From: Phallus indusiatus
Taxonomy: Eukaryota > Basidiomycota > Agaricomycetes > Phallales > Phallaceae
DNA: 64,000 nucleotides
Direction: 5' to 3'
Assembly: GCA_027605045.1 (NCBI GenBank)
Contig: JAQFWX010000053.1
Coordinates: 188,609 to 252,608, forward strand
A program made the position numbers and the translations under genes. This document shows, one piece after another, positions 21,977 to 32,931 of the stretch. A model generated the notes under the pieces. The model did no database searches, was not told where the DNA came from, and saw only the letters and a list, made by a program, of their open reading frames with translations. Every line of letters starts with the position of its first letter. Positions within the stretch are counted from its first letter, which is position 1.

Positions 21977-23530
21977 ATGAGCTCATTCGAAGAAGACCTA
22001 GAATCTCAATCCGACGTTGAAGTGACACGAATGATTAGACCCGCTGCCACCGAAGAAGATAAAGCAATATTCGATGAGTTGCTTCGAAAGATATCAACCG
22101 TTGATTCTTACTTTTGCTGTGGCGGGATTCTGGAATTAATCGACAGACCTCTAACTCTTTACTACAAGTCGGAAGCTGCTGGTAAAAGAAACTGGTAATA
22201 AAGTCAATTCCACCGATAAGTAATACTTTTGACTTAACTTTTTTGCTTTTTTTGAATCGCTAGGCTTGATTTCAGCAACTTTTTTAAACAATCGCAAGAG
22301 GACCGCCAGACCGCGATCAACGACCTCCTTAAAGCGTGTGTGCCTGCTCCCCACGGAAGGGGAGATGAGACCGTTATTGATGAATCTTATCGATTAGCTC
22401 GCGAGCTCCGTCAAAACGAGTTCGCGCTCAGCAGGGATCTTTTGGGTGAAACCGGTGGCGATGTTTTGTCAAGCATTAGCGCTTTAGTCGCAGGGCGATG
22501 GGTCCTCGCTATGGAGCAAGCCTTCGAAGACGATAACAAGACACGAAGGAGACTGGTAAATCCTGCCGCGAGTGTTCCGAGTCTGACGATAATTCCGCGA
22601 TTGTACAAACTCAACGCCTATTCTAAAGATGGCTTCTTCAAATCTCATAGAGACACCCCCAAGGGAAATGATCATATAGGTACATTAATGATTGCTCTTC
22701 CGGTTCCTCATCAAGGCGGCGCATTGCGAGTTAATCACGACGGGAAAGAGGTTCTTTTTGATTGGCATCAACAATGTTCCAATGGTGTTCAAGTTCAGAA
22801 GGATGAATTGAAGATCATCAGGCACAGTAGACGTTGGACCGTCTTTGATGGCGAATTTAGATGGAACGACGACCCCATTGTACAACTGTTTGGTTGCTGC
22901 GCTGCGTAATCCTTTGTTCCTTACCAAGGGTGCCGAAGTTGCTATTGCGCTTTCGCATTCATACCCCATGCCTCGCAAAGCAATTAAACTGACAAACTCA
23001 GAATTCGCGGCACATTTAAAAGGCATCGATGCGATTGTATATCGTGCGATGCAAGCGGCTGGATTTGATGTTTCTCTGAAAGCTGTAATGATGGGAGAAA
23101 CGTACGATTACCAGTCTGCGGGTATTCCGGAAGACGGTTACGACCCCGTTATCACTTCAAGTCGGCCACACCGATTGGGTAACACAAGCTACACGAGGGC
23201 CAAATTCCTCATTACGTCCGATGTCTTCACTTTTATCGACAACCCCGATTTGTACGTGGACGAATTAGATTATAAGGATGTGGTTAACGCCCATTTTGGT
23301 GTCCAAGCAAGTCCTCAGCTGATGTGTGAGTCACAAGCATCTCTAACTTTTCGGTGACCATATAATTATCTTTTGTAAAAAAAGGGGTGAAGAAACCGAA
23401 AGACACGTTCATCAACGCTGGTGCGTATCTGGCCTACTCGAACGAGCATTCAATGCATTTCTTTTACGCTGCGGCTGCGTTCATATTGAATGTTCCACCG
23501 TTTGGGGAAGGATATCGCGCCTTCTCTTGA
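21977..23530 (+). pseudogene. 2-oxoglutarate/Fe(II) dioxygenase paralogue, catalytically deleted
   Basis: Collinear with the intact gene at 29621-31286. Exon 1 is 21977-22196 (MSSFEEDLESQSDVEVTRM). Exon 2 starts at about 22264 (LDFSNFFKQSQEDRQTAIND) and keeps the iron-binding SHRDTPKG and the strand following it. After DELKI near 22820 about 40 codons present in the paralogue are missing, including the segment with the distal histidine (LEHEV) and the 2OG-binding arginine (GTRVTIAYD). The frame shifts as well. Sequence similarity then resumes (ANLDGTTTPLYN) and runs to FGEGYRAFS and stop, including a conserved last intron. A truncated protein ending at about 22909 could be made but would lack a complete metal site. 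Confidence 0.8.
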
Positions 23531-23954
23531 GAAAACTGGGAAGATCTAAGATATTTAAATCTAAGAACCTCGTAGTTAATTTGTTCCTTCACACAATAAA
23601 CGCCGGTAACGCGCCGCGCTGAGAATTTTCCCGCTAAATTTAAATGTTGTTTGAACGCTTGGTGCTGCGCCCGACAGCATATTATGGTTACGAACGCCGG
23701 GAATAATCTCACTTCCGTTTGTCCACGCTTTCCCGTTCAGAAACAACGCTGAAAATTTGGTGTTAAATAAACTGATCTCCGATGCTTCGTCGAGTTATAG
23801 TATAATTTGAGAATATTGAGAATAATTAAAATGCAGTACGATGCAAATTCAATGTTATTGTACATTATATCTACCTGATATGGAGCACAGCTCAATGATA
23901 ATAAAAAAATGCAAATACGACAGTCCCAGAGCGCCCTTTGATTTGATTTATGAC

Positions 23955-26639
23955 TCACTCATCATCAATGATTCCCTCCAACAGCTCATTTCTAAGACTT
24001 TGCATACTGGGCCTGTTAGTCGGAATCAGCCTCCAACACCGTTCCAAAAGAGGCCACAGTCTCAGAAGGGCACGAATGGTTTTCACATCATGCGGAGTTT
24101 GCGCGACGCGTTGTCGATGCTGTTGTTGTCGGTGCTGTTGCTGTTGTTTGGGTTTGATTCTTGGTTTTGGATAATACACTGATGCGATACTAGATGTCGA
24201 AGTCGAAGTCGAAGTACAGGAGACGATTTTGCTTAGAACGTCCGCATCTGAGTCGATGTTGGGATATGGTTGTTGAGATGTTAGAACCTAAAAGAAATGT
24301 AAGTGCGTTTTAGGCAGGTGTCCAAGATACAGGCTCGTTTTTATTCTCAGAAGAAAACACACCTCAACAATACATCTCCCAAAAGAGAACACATCGGCCA
24401 TGTCGGTCATATCTTTTCTCCCGCCAAATATCACTTCAGGAGCAGCCCAGCGAGGTGAGGGCGTGACATTCGGTAAAGCCCATCTTGCGTCTTCATCTAT
24501 TAGGAGCGGGTTGAACCCGAAACCAGTTATAAGCGCTACTGGTTCTCGATCTGAATCTGACGCTTGGATTAAAATTTGGGACTGAAAGAGAAAATCGCGC
24601 AGTTAGCGGTATATTTTGTATTTGGGAACGATTGCTTACGCCGCGAAGGGAGCCGTGAAGGATTCGATAAAAAAAAGTGTGTACTGGATGTGAGGAAAGA
24701 ATATATTCGTTTAATCTGTTATAGTATATTATGAGCTTAGAACGATTGTACTCACGATAAGATAAACCGGATGCAGCTTCAGCGAGCTAGAAAAAATAAA
24801 AACTCTCAATTAATAAGAAAGTATAATCACCTCGCGGTGCTGAACAGCATAACATATAACACGATATGTCACTCTACTCACCCATTTTAATCTACACCGC
24901 GGACTAACAACAGTTGCGCTATCATTTAAATATTCCATAATATTTCTATCTGATATCCACGTTGAAATAACAGCTGGTACACCACCGACGCCGGTGTGAA
25001 AAAGGTCTCGGGTATACCCGCGTATGCGTACTACATTAGGGTGTCGAAGTTGATGTAATGCTCTTAATTCACGGAGTAAGATAGATGTAAATTTGTGGAC
25101 TAGCTCTGGGTTGTTAAGGGATGGGTTTTGATTGGTGGGGGTATTATTATTGTTATCGCTACTGTTTGTAAAGCGGAAGACGTGAATTGCTACCTAGATA
25201 AAAAAAATTCACATTAAAGAAAACATGAATATTCTGTTACGAGCACCCACCTGTCTGGTCCCAAATTGGCCTGTCCATCTTCCTTTCCACGTATCCCAAT
25301 AGTCTTGTTGTGCTATAGGGAGAAGGTGTACGGTTTGTACAAGGCCTGTCAAGTCGCGGGCGTCAAGATTAGACTGGTACATTGGTTGCTGTTGTTCAGG
25401 TTGGTGCGTGTGACTGTTGTGGGCAAATGTTGATGTTGATACTGATGAAGTCAAATTGGGAAGCGGGGATAAGTGTCGTTGTCGTTCTGCAAATGGAAAA
25501 TCACCATGAGTTTAAATGACCTCCAGAAAAAGAATAAAAAGGAATGAGAAGGACATACGGTCGTAATTCTGGTGAGAATGATGATGATGCTGGGTCCTGA
25601 TCATTCCTGGCGGTGATCTTGGTTCTGGCTCAGAGTTGGGTATCGATTTGAGTTTTGATCCTGATCGTGAGCCAGTTGAACCATTAAGGTCAACGTGGGA
25701 TGGACTTCGCTTATGGAGATCTGGTGTTGCAGGTATTGAAGCTGAGGTTGTTGGCATGGAACAGGCCAATGGTTCTCGCAGTCCCTGCGGTTGTTGTCGT
25801 TGTCGGGTTTGTTGTCGCTGTTGTGATGGTGACAATGATGATGCCGCCGACTGCGATGAAGAACTCTGGACGGGTGAGTGTAATGGTTCAGTCATCGGAG
25901 TTATGGCTTCTTCGATGTCGGCTTCTGGTTCGTTAATGCTGTCATGATGTGATAGGCCTATTTGTTTGATCCATGATAAGGGTAATCCCTGAAAACATTG
26001 GAGATGAGAGAACAATCACGGCTAAGAAAAAAATAAGTTTTATTTTCATACGTTTACATGTCCGTCAGTATAGGTAACGTGCAATAGGTGCCTAATACCT
26101 GTTGGACTGCTGATATTCAAGAGTGGACACCGACGCTGAATCTCGGTAGACCAGCTCTGCAACATGGCGTTATCGCTAAATGTAAGAAACCAAGTGTCGA
26201 CAGGTGTACGAATGCGGCAACAGAATCTTTTCGACTCGACTAGGTCTAGTTCGTGCACTTGATTGAGGGGAAGAGCATCCGTATACTCGGCATCTTCTTT
26301 CGAATTGGATGCGGCTATGTAATCCTCATGTAGAGTCACCCATTTCTTGGATGTCCAGGACCAAACCCAGCTTCGAAGTTTACCTCGTTGTAAGCCTATA
26401 TACTCACTACGGACAGCGGTTTTCTCCTTATCTCTGTCCTTCAGAGGTCGAAATACGGCATTGCTATCGTATGTAAAACCACCGCCATTGTCGACGTGGA
26501 GACCATGGGACCTCAACAGCGATCCTTCTGACCTAGCATATCCCCAACGTGACTGGCTGTGGGAAGGAGGAGAAGGTGCAGGTCGAGGGTGCTTGAATGT
26601 CGAGAATGGCACAGTCTTGGTCGTATTCGCCCTAGGCAT
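23955..26639 (-). CDS. PH-CRIB-pseudokinase, putative Cdc42/Rac effector
   Basis: Minus-strand exons: 26639-26052, 25988-25559, 25486-25251, 25193-24882, 24786-24756, 24683-24640, 24581-24363 and 24287-23955 (730 residues). Residues about 82-178 resemble a PH domain (GKLRSWVWSWTSKKWVTLHE). Residues about 180-206 form a CRIB motif (ISSPTGIRHLLHVTY...GLPLSW), which in relatives binds GTP-loaded Cdc42/Rac. A Ser/Gln/His-rich linker follows. From about residue 400 the fold is kinase-like (ELRALHQLRHPNVVRIRGY, GLSYLH, WAAPEV, DVFSFG). All three key catalytic positions are altered: VAIK is VAIH, HRD is HGS (542-544) and DFG is GFG (567-569). A TKL-like pseudokinase is inferred; PAK/Cla4 kinases share the PH-CRIB-kinase order. 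A poly-Gln/Arg stretch lies near the C-terminus. The start could be further upstream. Confidence 0.82.
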
Positions 26640-26699
26640 GCAGAAATTGGCAAGTAAGTGAAAGTTGAGACGAGTGGCGAGATGGGAAGAGCACAAAGA

Positions 26700-29620
26700 A
26701 GAAAAGAGATATCGTCGTGGCTTACAAAATAGAAACTCAGGCCAAAGGTGCAGGTGAGTTGAGATGCTAGCTTGGGCGATTGATGCGGTTAGACGCCCAT
26801 GCAGCGCAAATCAATTACATAATTAATTGATTTGGTAATTTTGATTCACAGTCCTGAGCCGTCGTTGGCTCAACGTTGCCAGCTGCAATCTCAGATCGCT
26901 CCTCTTTCTCATCTCCCAATGTAATTATAGAATGTATCTCGGTGGATACGCGTTGCCACTGCGTAAGTATTGTTTTATTGTAACATTTGGTTGCTCCGGA
27001 TTCCATACATTTTAGAGGCGGTGTCTTTTGTATTCCGGTATGAACACATTGTACTTTTTTTAGAAGAGCGCTGAGGAATGATCGTCAAAGGAGTTGATAG
27101 GCGGCTTCTGGTTTATACTTGTTTATGCCTTTGGCTTCCCGAGTTTACGCATGGAGAATACCATTCCTTCGGACTCTGGCACGTAATAAAGAATATCATT
27201 ATATGATCCGCAGTACCTCGATCATTCAGGCATCCCGATACATCCGTCATGTTATCATCTAGATTCGTCATGAGAGGGTTTTAAACCATATTGAGAATAG
27301 CACGCTAATTAAAAGTCATCCATACCACTAGCCCTCGAACCTGATGGGGGATGTTCGATGTCTGGCAACTTTTGAAGGGTTTACGAAATGACGAGATTGC
27401 CATATCTCTAACAGGCTACTGTATGGTGTACATTTGTGGTCAGCTCCACTTTTTGTGCCGGCCGATGACCGGCACAGGGTCTGAATATCTAAGATACTAC
27501 CTATTATTGAGAATGCAAATGGAGTGCGATAAAATGAAAAATGGCGGCAAATTGTTAATGATATATTGCTATTTTACACATTTTTCTCAAATCCGTGATT
27601 AAGATGCAGAAAACCAAAAAGGAAATCACATAATTCAGAGCTACAATGCATTGAAATTCGAAAAACACTCTAAGATCAGCGATTTAAGCTCTGAAGCACG
27701 TTCCGCCATCAGAGAAGAAATTCAAGGGAATAGGCTTTATTTTAAATGATACATTTCAGTAACTCAGAATTAAAAGTATCAATAAAATCAAATCTTAAGT
27801 TCTTTTGCATCACATCCAAATACAGTCTTTCGTACAAATCTTGAGATTATTGAATTCCTATTCTGAGAATCGTGATACGTGCATGGAGGAGCATACAGGA
27901 AGGGTAAGGGAACCAAATAGTAGAGTGTGTAAGGAAAAGATAGTGTAGAATAGGAAATGTAGGGTAGTTAATCGAAAAAGGGAGGTTTTAAATGCTTATT
28001 GAGAGACTGAGGGAAAAGCTGCAATACAATCCAAAAAATTTGGCGTCTCGAAACGACGGGTTTATATACAAATTGTAGTTCAGTGTCTGAATGAAAAGCG
28101 AAACACCGATTATCTAAAATGTGAAGAAAACAAGGGGAAAGCATGTGGAAAGTGAAAACATGGTCTGAGAAATGAAAATTCAACAGGTTTTACTGAATAA
28201 AATTGTGATTAAAATGTAGGAACAGGGGAGAGAAAATATGAAAAAAGTGAGGGATCAAGCCAAACCCAAGTCTAAATAATTTATCTCTTTTGTAATTTCC
28301 ATCCGGAGCACGGTAATTGTGCATATACGCTGTCTTCAGCTAGTCTGGCTGTGCTACACCACTCGGAATACTACGCCCGGGGCGTCAACTAATGCTCATT
28401 CTCTCAGTAAGTCATTCTCGTGAGCAACAATTGAGAAAAATTGAATTTTAAACTAAAATCGACGGACTAATTCTCGTGTGCACACGTCTGAACACCCAGT
28501 TTTAGCAATCAGCACTGATTATTCATTTCAATTCGCATGATCTTTGATGCATGCCATGGCATCATTCATTCAATCTCAAACTTTGAACAACATTGAGAGC
28601 ATCATTCTAATCATGTGCAACCAACCTATTTTTATGTTACTAGTAAAGGGCACTAACAGCTTAACACTTGTATTTCTTCCTCTCGACATTTTGTTTGCAC
28701 CAGTATTTATGTTACCTTATTGTACTGTTGACGTTTGTCATGGTTTTAAGCGTTCCTAGTTTTACAATATTAATAATCAGTCTTCGAATTATTGTATTTT
28801 CATTTTGCGCAGTTTGATTCTCTCGGATATTTGTTTCAGAGAGTTCTATTTATTCAGATCTACCTGCATACATCTCCGTTGTCGTACATTTTTCTATATA
28901 AGCTCTTGCCTTCCTAATTTCATTGATTTGGGACGTATGCTAAAAGTGTCATAAGGAACTTTGTGACATGTTGAAATAATTCCTGCTCTCAAACCTACTA
29001 GGAAACGTTCCCGAATCCTGAAAGGTTATTTACTTAGACAAAGGTAAACTTCCATGAATCAATTTTTTGATTTATTATGGAAGAAAACAAATTTACCGCA
29101 TCTATATTGAACTAATTTATCTAGAGGCAGCATTGTCCAGACCAAATATTCATAACTATGGTACTTGAAATATGAAAATTACCTCTTTTTATTGTAGTTC
29201 TAGTCAAAATCATTACATTACGGCGAATAAACACCGAGAACCATGCAATCTTACAACTATCTTGAGGTATCCCATCAGGCCGAATCATCCCGAACTTAAG
29301 CGATGTGCCGAAATGAAGCTGACCACAAATGTACACCATACTACTGGGCTGGTTCGGAGAAACTCGACACCTAGCGTTAATCTAAATTTGAGTATTATGG
29401 TCAACTGCGTCGTTCAAGCGCAAGGGTTGACATGACAGCTCGCTCGATTCAGAATCAATGAATTTTTAAACATTGATGATTTTGGCTCTTCATCTGACAA
29501 TTTTATCAATATTCATATAGTGCGTCATCAATCATACCCTTGCAAAACCCATATAAATTGACTAACTATCAAATAGCGACACACTTCCACGACTTTCAAA
29601 CTTTAATTATCTTAATTTTT
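26700..29620. other. Intergenic stretch between kinase and dioxygenase genes
   Basis: Mostly AT-rich without supported exons. TATGGTGTACATTTGTGG (plus CAGCT) occurs at 27422-27445 and, inverted, at 29317-29340: 24 identical bases about 1.9 kb apart. A GC hairpin GTGCCGG...CCGGCAC is at 27455-27475. No transposase lies between the inverted copies. Confidence 0.4.
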
Positions 29621-31286
29621 TTAAGAGAAGACACGAGAGCCTTCCCCGAACGGTGGAACATTCAGTATGAACGCAGCCGCAGCGTAAAAGAAGTGCATTG
29701 AATGCTCGTTCGAGTAGGCTAGATACGCACCGGCGTTGATGAATGTGTCTTTCGGTTTCTTTACCCCTGTTTGGAAAAGATGGTTGCAACGTCATCGGAT
29801 GAAAGGCTTGCAATTGGAGATAATACTCGTAACTCACACATCAGCTGCGGACTTGCCCGAACACCAAACTCGGCTTTGACAACATTCTTGTAATTAAACT
29901 CATCCACATGCAGATTGGGGTCATCTGTAAAAGTGAAGACATTGGACGTAATCAAGAACTTAGCCCACGTAAGGCGTTTCCCGGTATAATATGTCCGACG
30001 TGATGACATGACCGGGTCGTAACCGTCTTCTGGGATACCCACAGGCTGATAATGATCTGTTTCTTGCACCATAACAGCCTTCAGGGAGACTTCAAATCCA
30101 GCCGCTTGCATCGCACGATACACAATTGCATCAACGCCTTTCAAATGTGCTGCGAATTCTGTGTTCGTCAGTTTGATTGCTCTACGGGGCATGGGATATG
30201 AATGTGAAAGCGCGATGGCAACCTCGGCGCCGTTGGTAAGGAATGAAGGATTACGCAGCGCAGTGACAAAATATTCATATAATGGGGTCGTCGTTCCGTC
30301 CACGTTAGCCATTAAAGACGGTCCAAGATCCACTGGTCCGGATGATCTTGCTTTCGTTGGAGAGAAAATATCGTAGGCAATGGTGACACGTGTCCCAGAT
30401 TCGACAGGAAGAACCTCGTGCTCAAGATCGGAAAAGATGAATGCCCAAGGGAGTGAGATCTTCAATTTATCTTCCTGAATTTGAACACCGTCGGAACACT
30501 GTTGATGCCAATCGAAAAGGACTTCTTTTCCGTCGTGGTTAACGCGCAATCCACCACCTTGATGAGGAACCGGAAGAGCGATCATCAATGTACCTATATG
30601 GTCATCTCCTTTAGGTGTATCTCTATGAGATTTGAAAAAGCCCTTCTCAGGATAGGCATTGAGTTTATACAAACGCGGAATCATCTTCAAACTCGGAACA
30701 TTTTTGCGAGGATTTATCGACGGTACTGTTCTTTTTCTCTTTTTCATATCAGCAGCGCGTTGAGCTTCGATAGCTTGTTCTTTGGTGAGTACCCATCGTC
30801 CCGCAGTCAACGCGCTGATGCTCGACAAAATCTCGTCACCGATTTCACTCAATAGGTCGATGCTGAGCGCGAATTCGTTTTGACGGAGCTCGCGAGCTAA
30901 TCGATATGATTCATCAATAACGGTCTCATCTCCCCTTCCGTGGGGAGCGGGTACACAGGCTTCAAGGAGGTCGTTGATCGCGGTCTGACAGTCCTGAGCT
31001 GATTGTTCCATTAGGTTACCGAAATCGAGACTGATGAATCAAACAATAAATTTGAGAGGTTCATTGTCGGAATGGATTGACTTTATTACCAATTGCTTTT
31101 GCCAGTCGTTCTAGATTTGTAGTAAAGAGCCAGAGGTCTGTCGGCTAATTCGAGAGTCCCGCCACAGCAGAAATAAGAATCAACGGCTGATATCTTTTGA
31201 AGCAGTTCATCGAATATTGCTTTATCTTCTTCGGTGGCAGCGGGCCTGATCATTTTGGTCTCTTCAGCCTTCTTGGAGGAACTCAT
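29621..31286 (-). CDS. 2-oxoglutarate/Fe(II)-dependent dioxygenase, prolyl-hydroxylase-like
   Basis: Minus-strand exons 31286-31090, 31030-29838 and 29766-29621 (GTAATA...ATCAG and GTGAGT...ACAG introns) give 511 residues. The double-stranded beta-helix core shows the iron ligands His201 and Asp203 in FFKSHRDTPKG, the distal His270 in DLEHEVLPV and the 2OG-anchoring Arg280 in GTRVTIAYD. The N-terminus (MIRPAATEEDKAIFDELL) and an HRGD-free PAPHGRGDETVIDESYRLA block are shared with the paralogue at 21977. The long C-terminal half has no recognised domain and may set substrate choice. No signal peptide is seen, so it is probably intracellular. Members of this type hydroxylate proteins or small molecules; the substrate cannot be told from sequence. 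Intact and probably the functional member of the pair. Confidence 0.85.
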
Positions 31287-32746
31287 TTTCGGTAAATTGA
31301 GGAAAAATGTCAGTATAACACAGGTTTTGACAGGTTTTGACCTCTTATTTAAATGTGAGACACGGAGTTGGACGTTGATGCAGATGGCTCGGACCCCCTT
31401 ATGTAATTGAATTCGGCGGAGCCGTTGTAACTAATCGATGTCACAATACCTGTGAAGAACACGAGTCGTAATCAAGAAACGAACTTATTTTTTTCTACTG
31501 TTGATTGGTAGCATTGATATCACTGGCCTAGAGTCAATTTAGAGGCGAGGATAAAAAGAGGTTAACGTACACCACGGGCGACCCCGGAGCTCTGTAAAAT
31601 CGCGTCCAATCAAGATGCTGGGACGTGACGCCTAAATCTGTCTCCGACGTTAGCCAAATGTCCGTGGAATGTTTGCCTATGTCCACAACCTTCCCCCAAT
31701 CTTTGCAGCCGTCCACACACTTTAAGCTGAAGATGGGGCTGGTCCAATGTGTCATGGGGGTGCACAAAACATCGCACAAGGTTTGATTCTCTTTTATTCT
31801 CAGTCCGTCATATACTAATCTACTCTCCTTGTCACAAATTCCGAACATCCCATGGATCTCATTTGAAATCGCCATTTTTTTTGGCTAACGGCAATGTTTG
31901 CATTTTCTCTCCGGGCAAGCATCATCACGTTACGCGCGTTACGCGTTACGGATGTGACGTTCGTTCGCTTTTTGTCTTTGGCTTGCCCTTTTTCCTCGTA
32001 TTTCGTGGCGGTGAAACCCCATACTCTTTTAATTTTTTAGTATCTTACTCCCCTCTCATAGACTTGACATTCTTACGATGCCAGTCCTTCGCTACGCAGG
32101 TGCTGCGGCCACCATGCATGACACCCACTCGCCACTGCCGCCTTAACCCAAAGGCAGCCCATTCTACCTCCTTGTGTTGTGATCTGGGGTCAGTCGGGAC
32201 ACTTGGAAGGGTCCAGTCTTAATGACTGGATTATGGTGGGTGCGCTTAGGGCAAAGGGCAGCAGCTGGTGGGGGGTATGTTTTGGATAACATGCAGGCTG
32301 TGGCATGGCTGGCTAAATCCGGCCTCCCCAGCGAGCTGACAGCAGCCTCAACAACCGCGGCCTCTGCCACCACCGCATGGTACACCCACCACACTATTCT
32401 GAACAAGATGACGAAGATGGACGAAGATGGAGAAACAAAGATGAAGTGGGAGAGAGAAGGTGATGCGAAGAGACGATAAACCTGAAGTCGAAGATGGCAA
32501 TGATGGCACTCGCCTGCTGAGCTGGATGCTGGAGCTGACCGGCCCCATGCTCATTACAGTTGCCTGGTGTTTGGAGTTGACAAACAGTATAACTTAATCG
32601 GGACGCGTCACGTCGTCAAAGCGCAGTGGGCAAAAACGCGCAAAACGCGCAAACTTCGCGCTTTCATTCTGTCATCCTGGTGCTCTGTGGGCATGGTAAT
32701 ATGTATAGAAGCAAGTAGTCGTCTTTAGATTTACAACTGTATTAAC
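31287..32746. other. Intergenic stretch before the transposon
   Basis: 5' flank of the dioxygenase gene, then a minus-strand open frame 31875-31534 (113 codons, ATG start) with no recognisable domain, then a more GC-rich stretch (32090-32560) with short open frames on both strands. I cannot support a gene here. CAAAACGCGCAAAC-like words occur at 32630-32655. Confidence 0.35.
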
Positions 32747-32931
32747 CATATTTCGAGAAATACATTTATTTTCATCATGAACGTTGATGATTGCCTTCCA
32801 ATTCGAGTCCAACAATACGTCCAGAACCATGACTGTAGTGTGCCCAAGACAATTATTGACAAGGACACAATGACATCGCGTTGTAACTTCTTACCTCCAC
32901 ACCACTCTTGTCAATCCTCCAAGCAACCAAA

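Noticed and set aside
31534..31875. Minus-strand ORF of 113 codons with ATG start
   Set aside because: Uninterrupted but single-exon, no domain recognised, and directly in the 5' flank of the dioxygenase gene. It may be real but cannot be supported.
32164..32479. Overlapping Ala/Thr-rich open frames on both strands
   Set aside because: Both arise from a GC-richer stretch. No splice sites, domains or conserved start.
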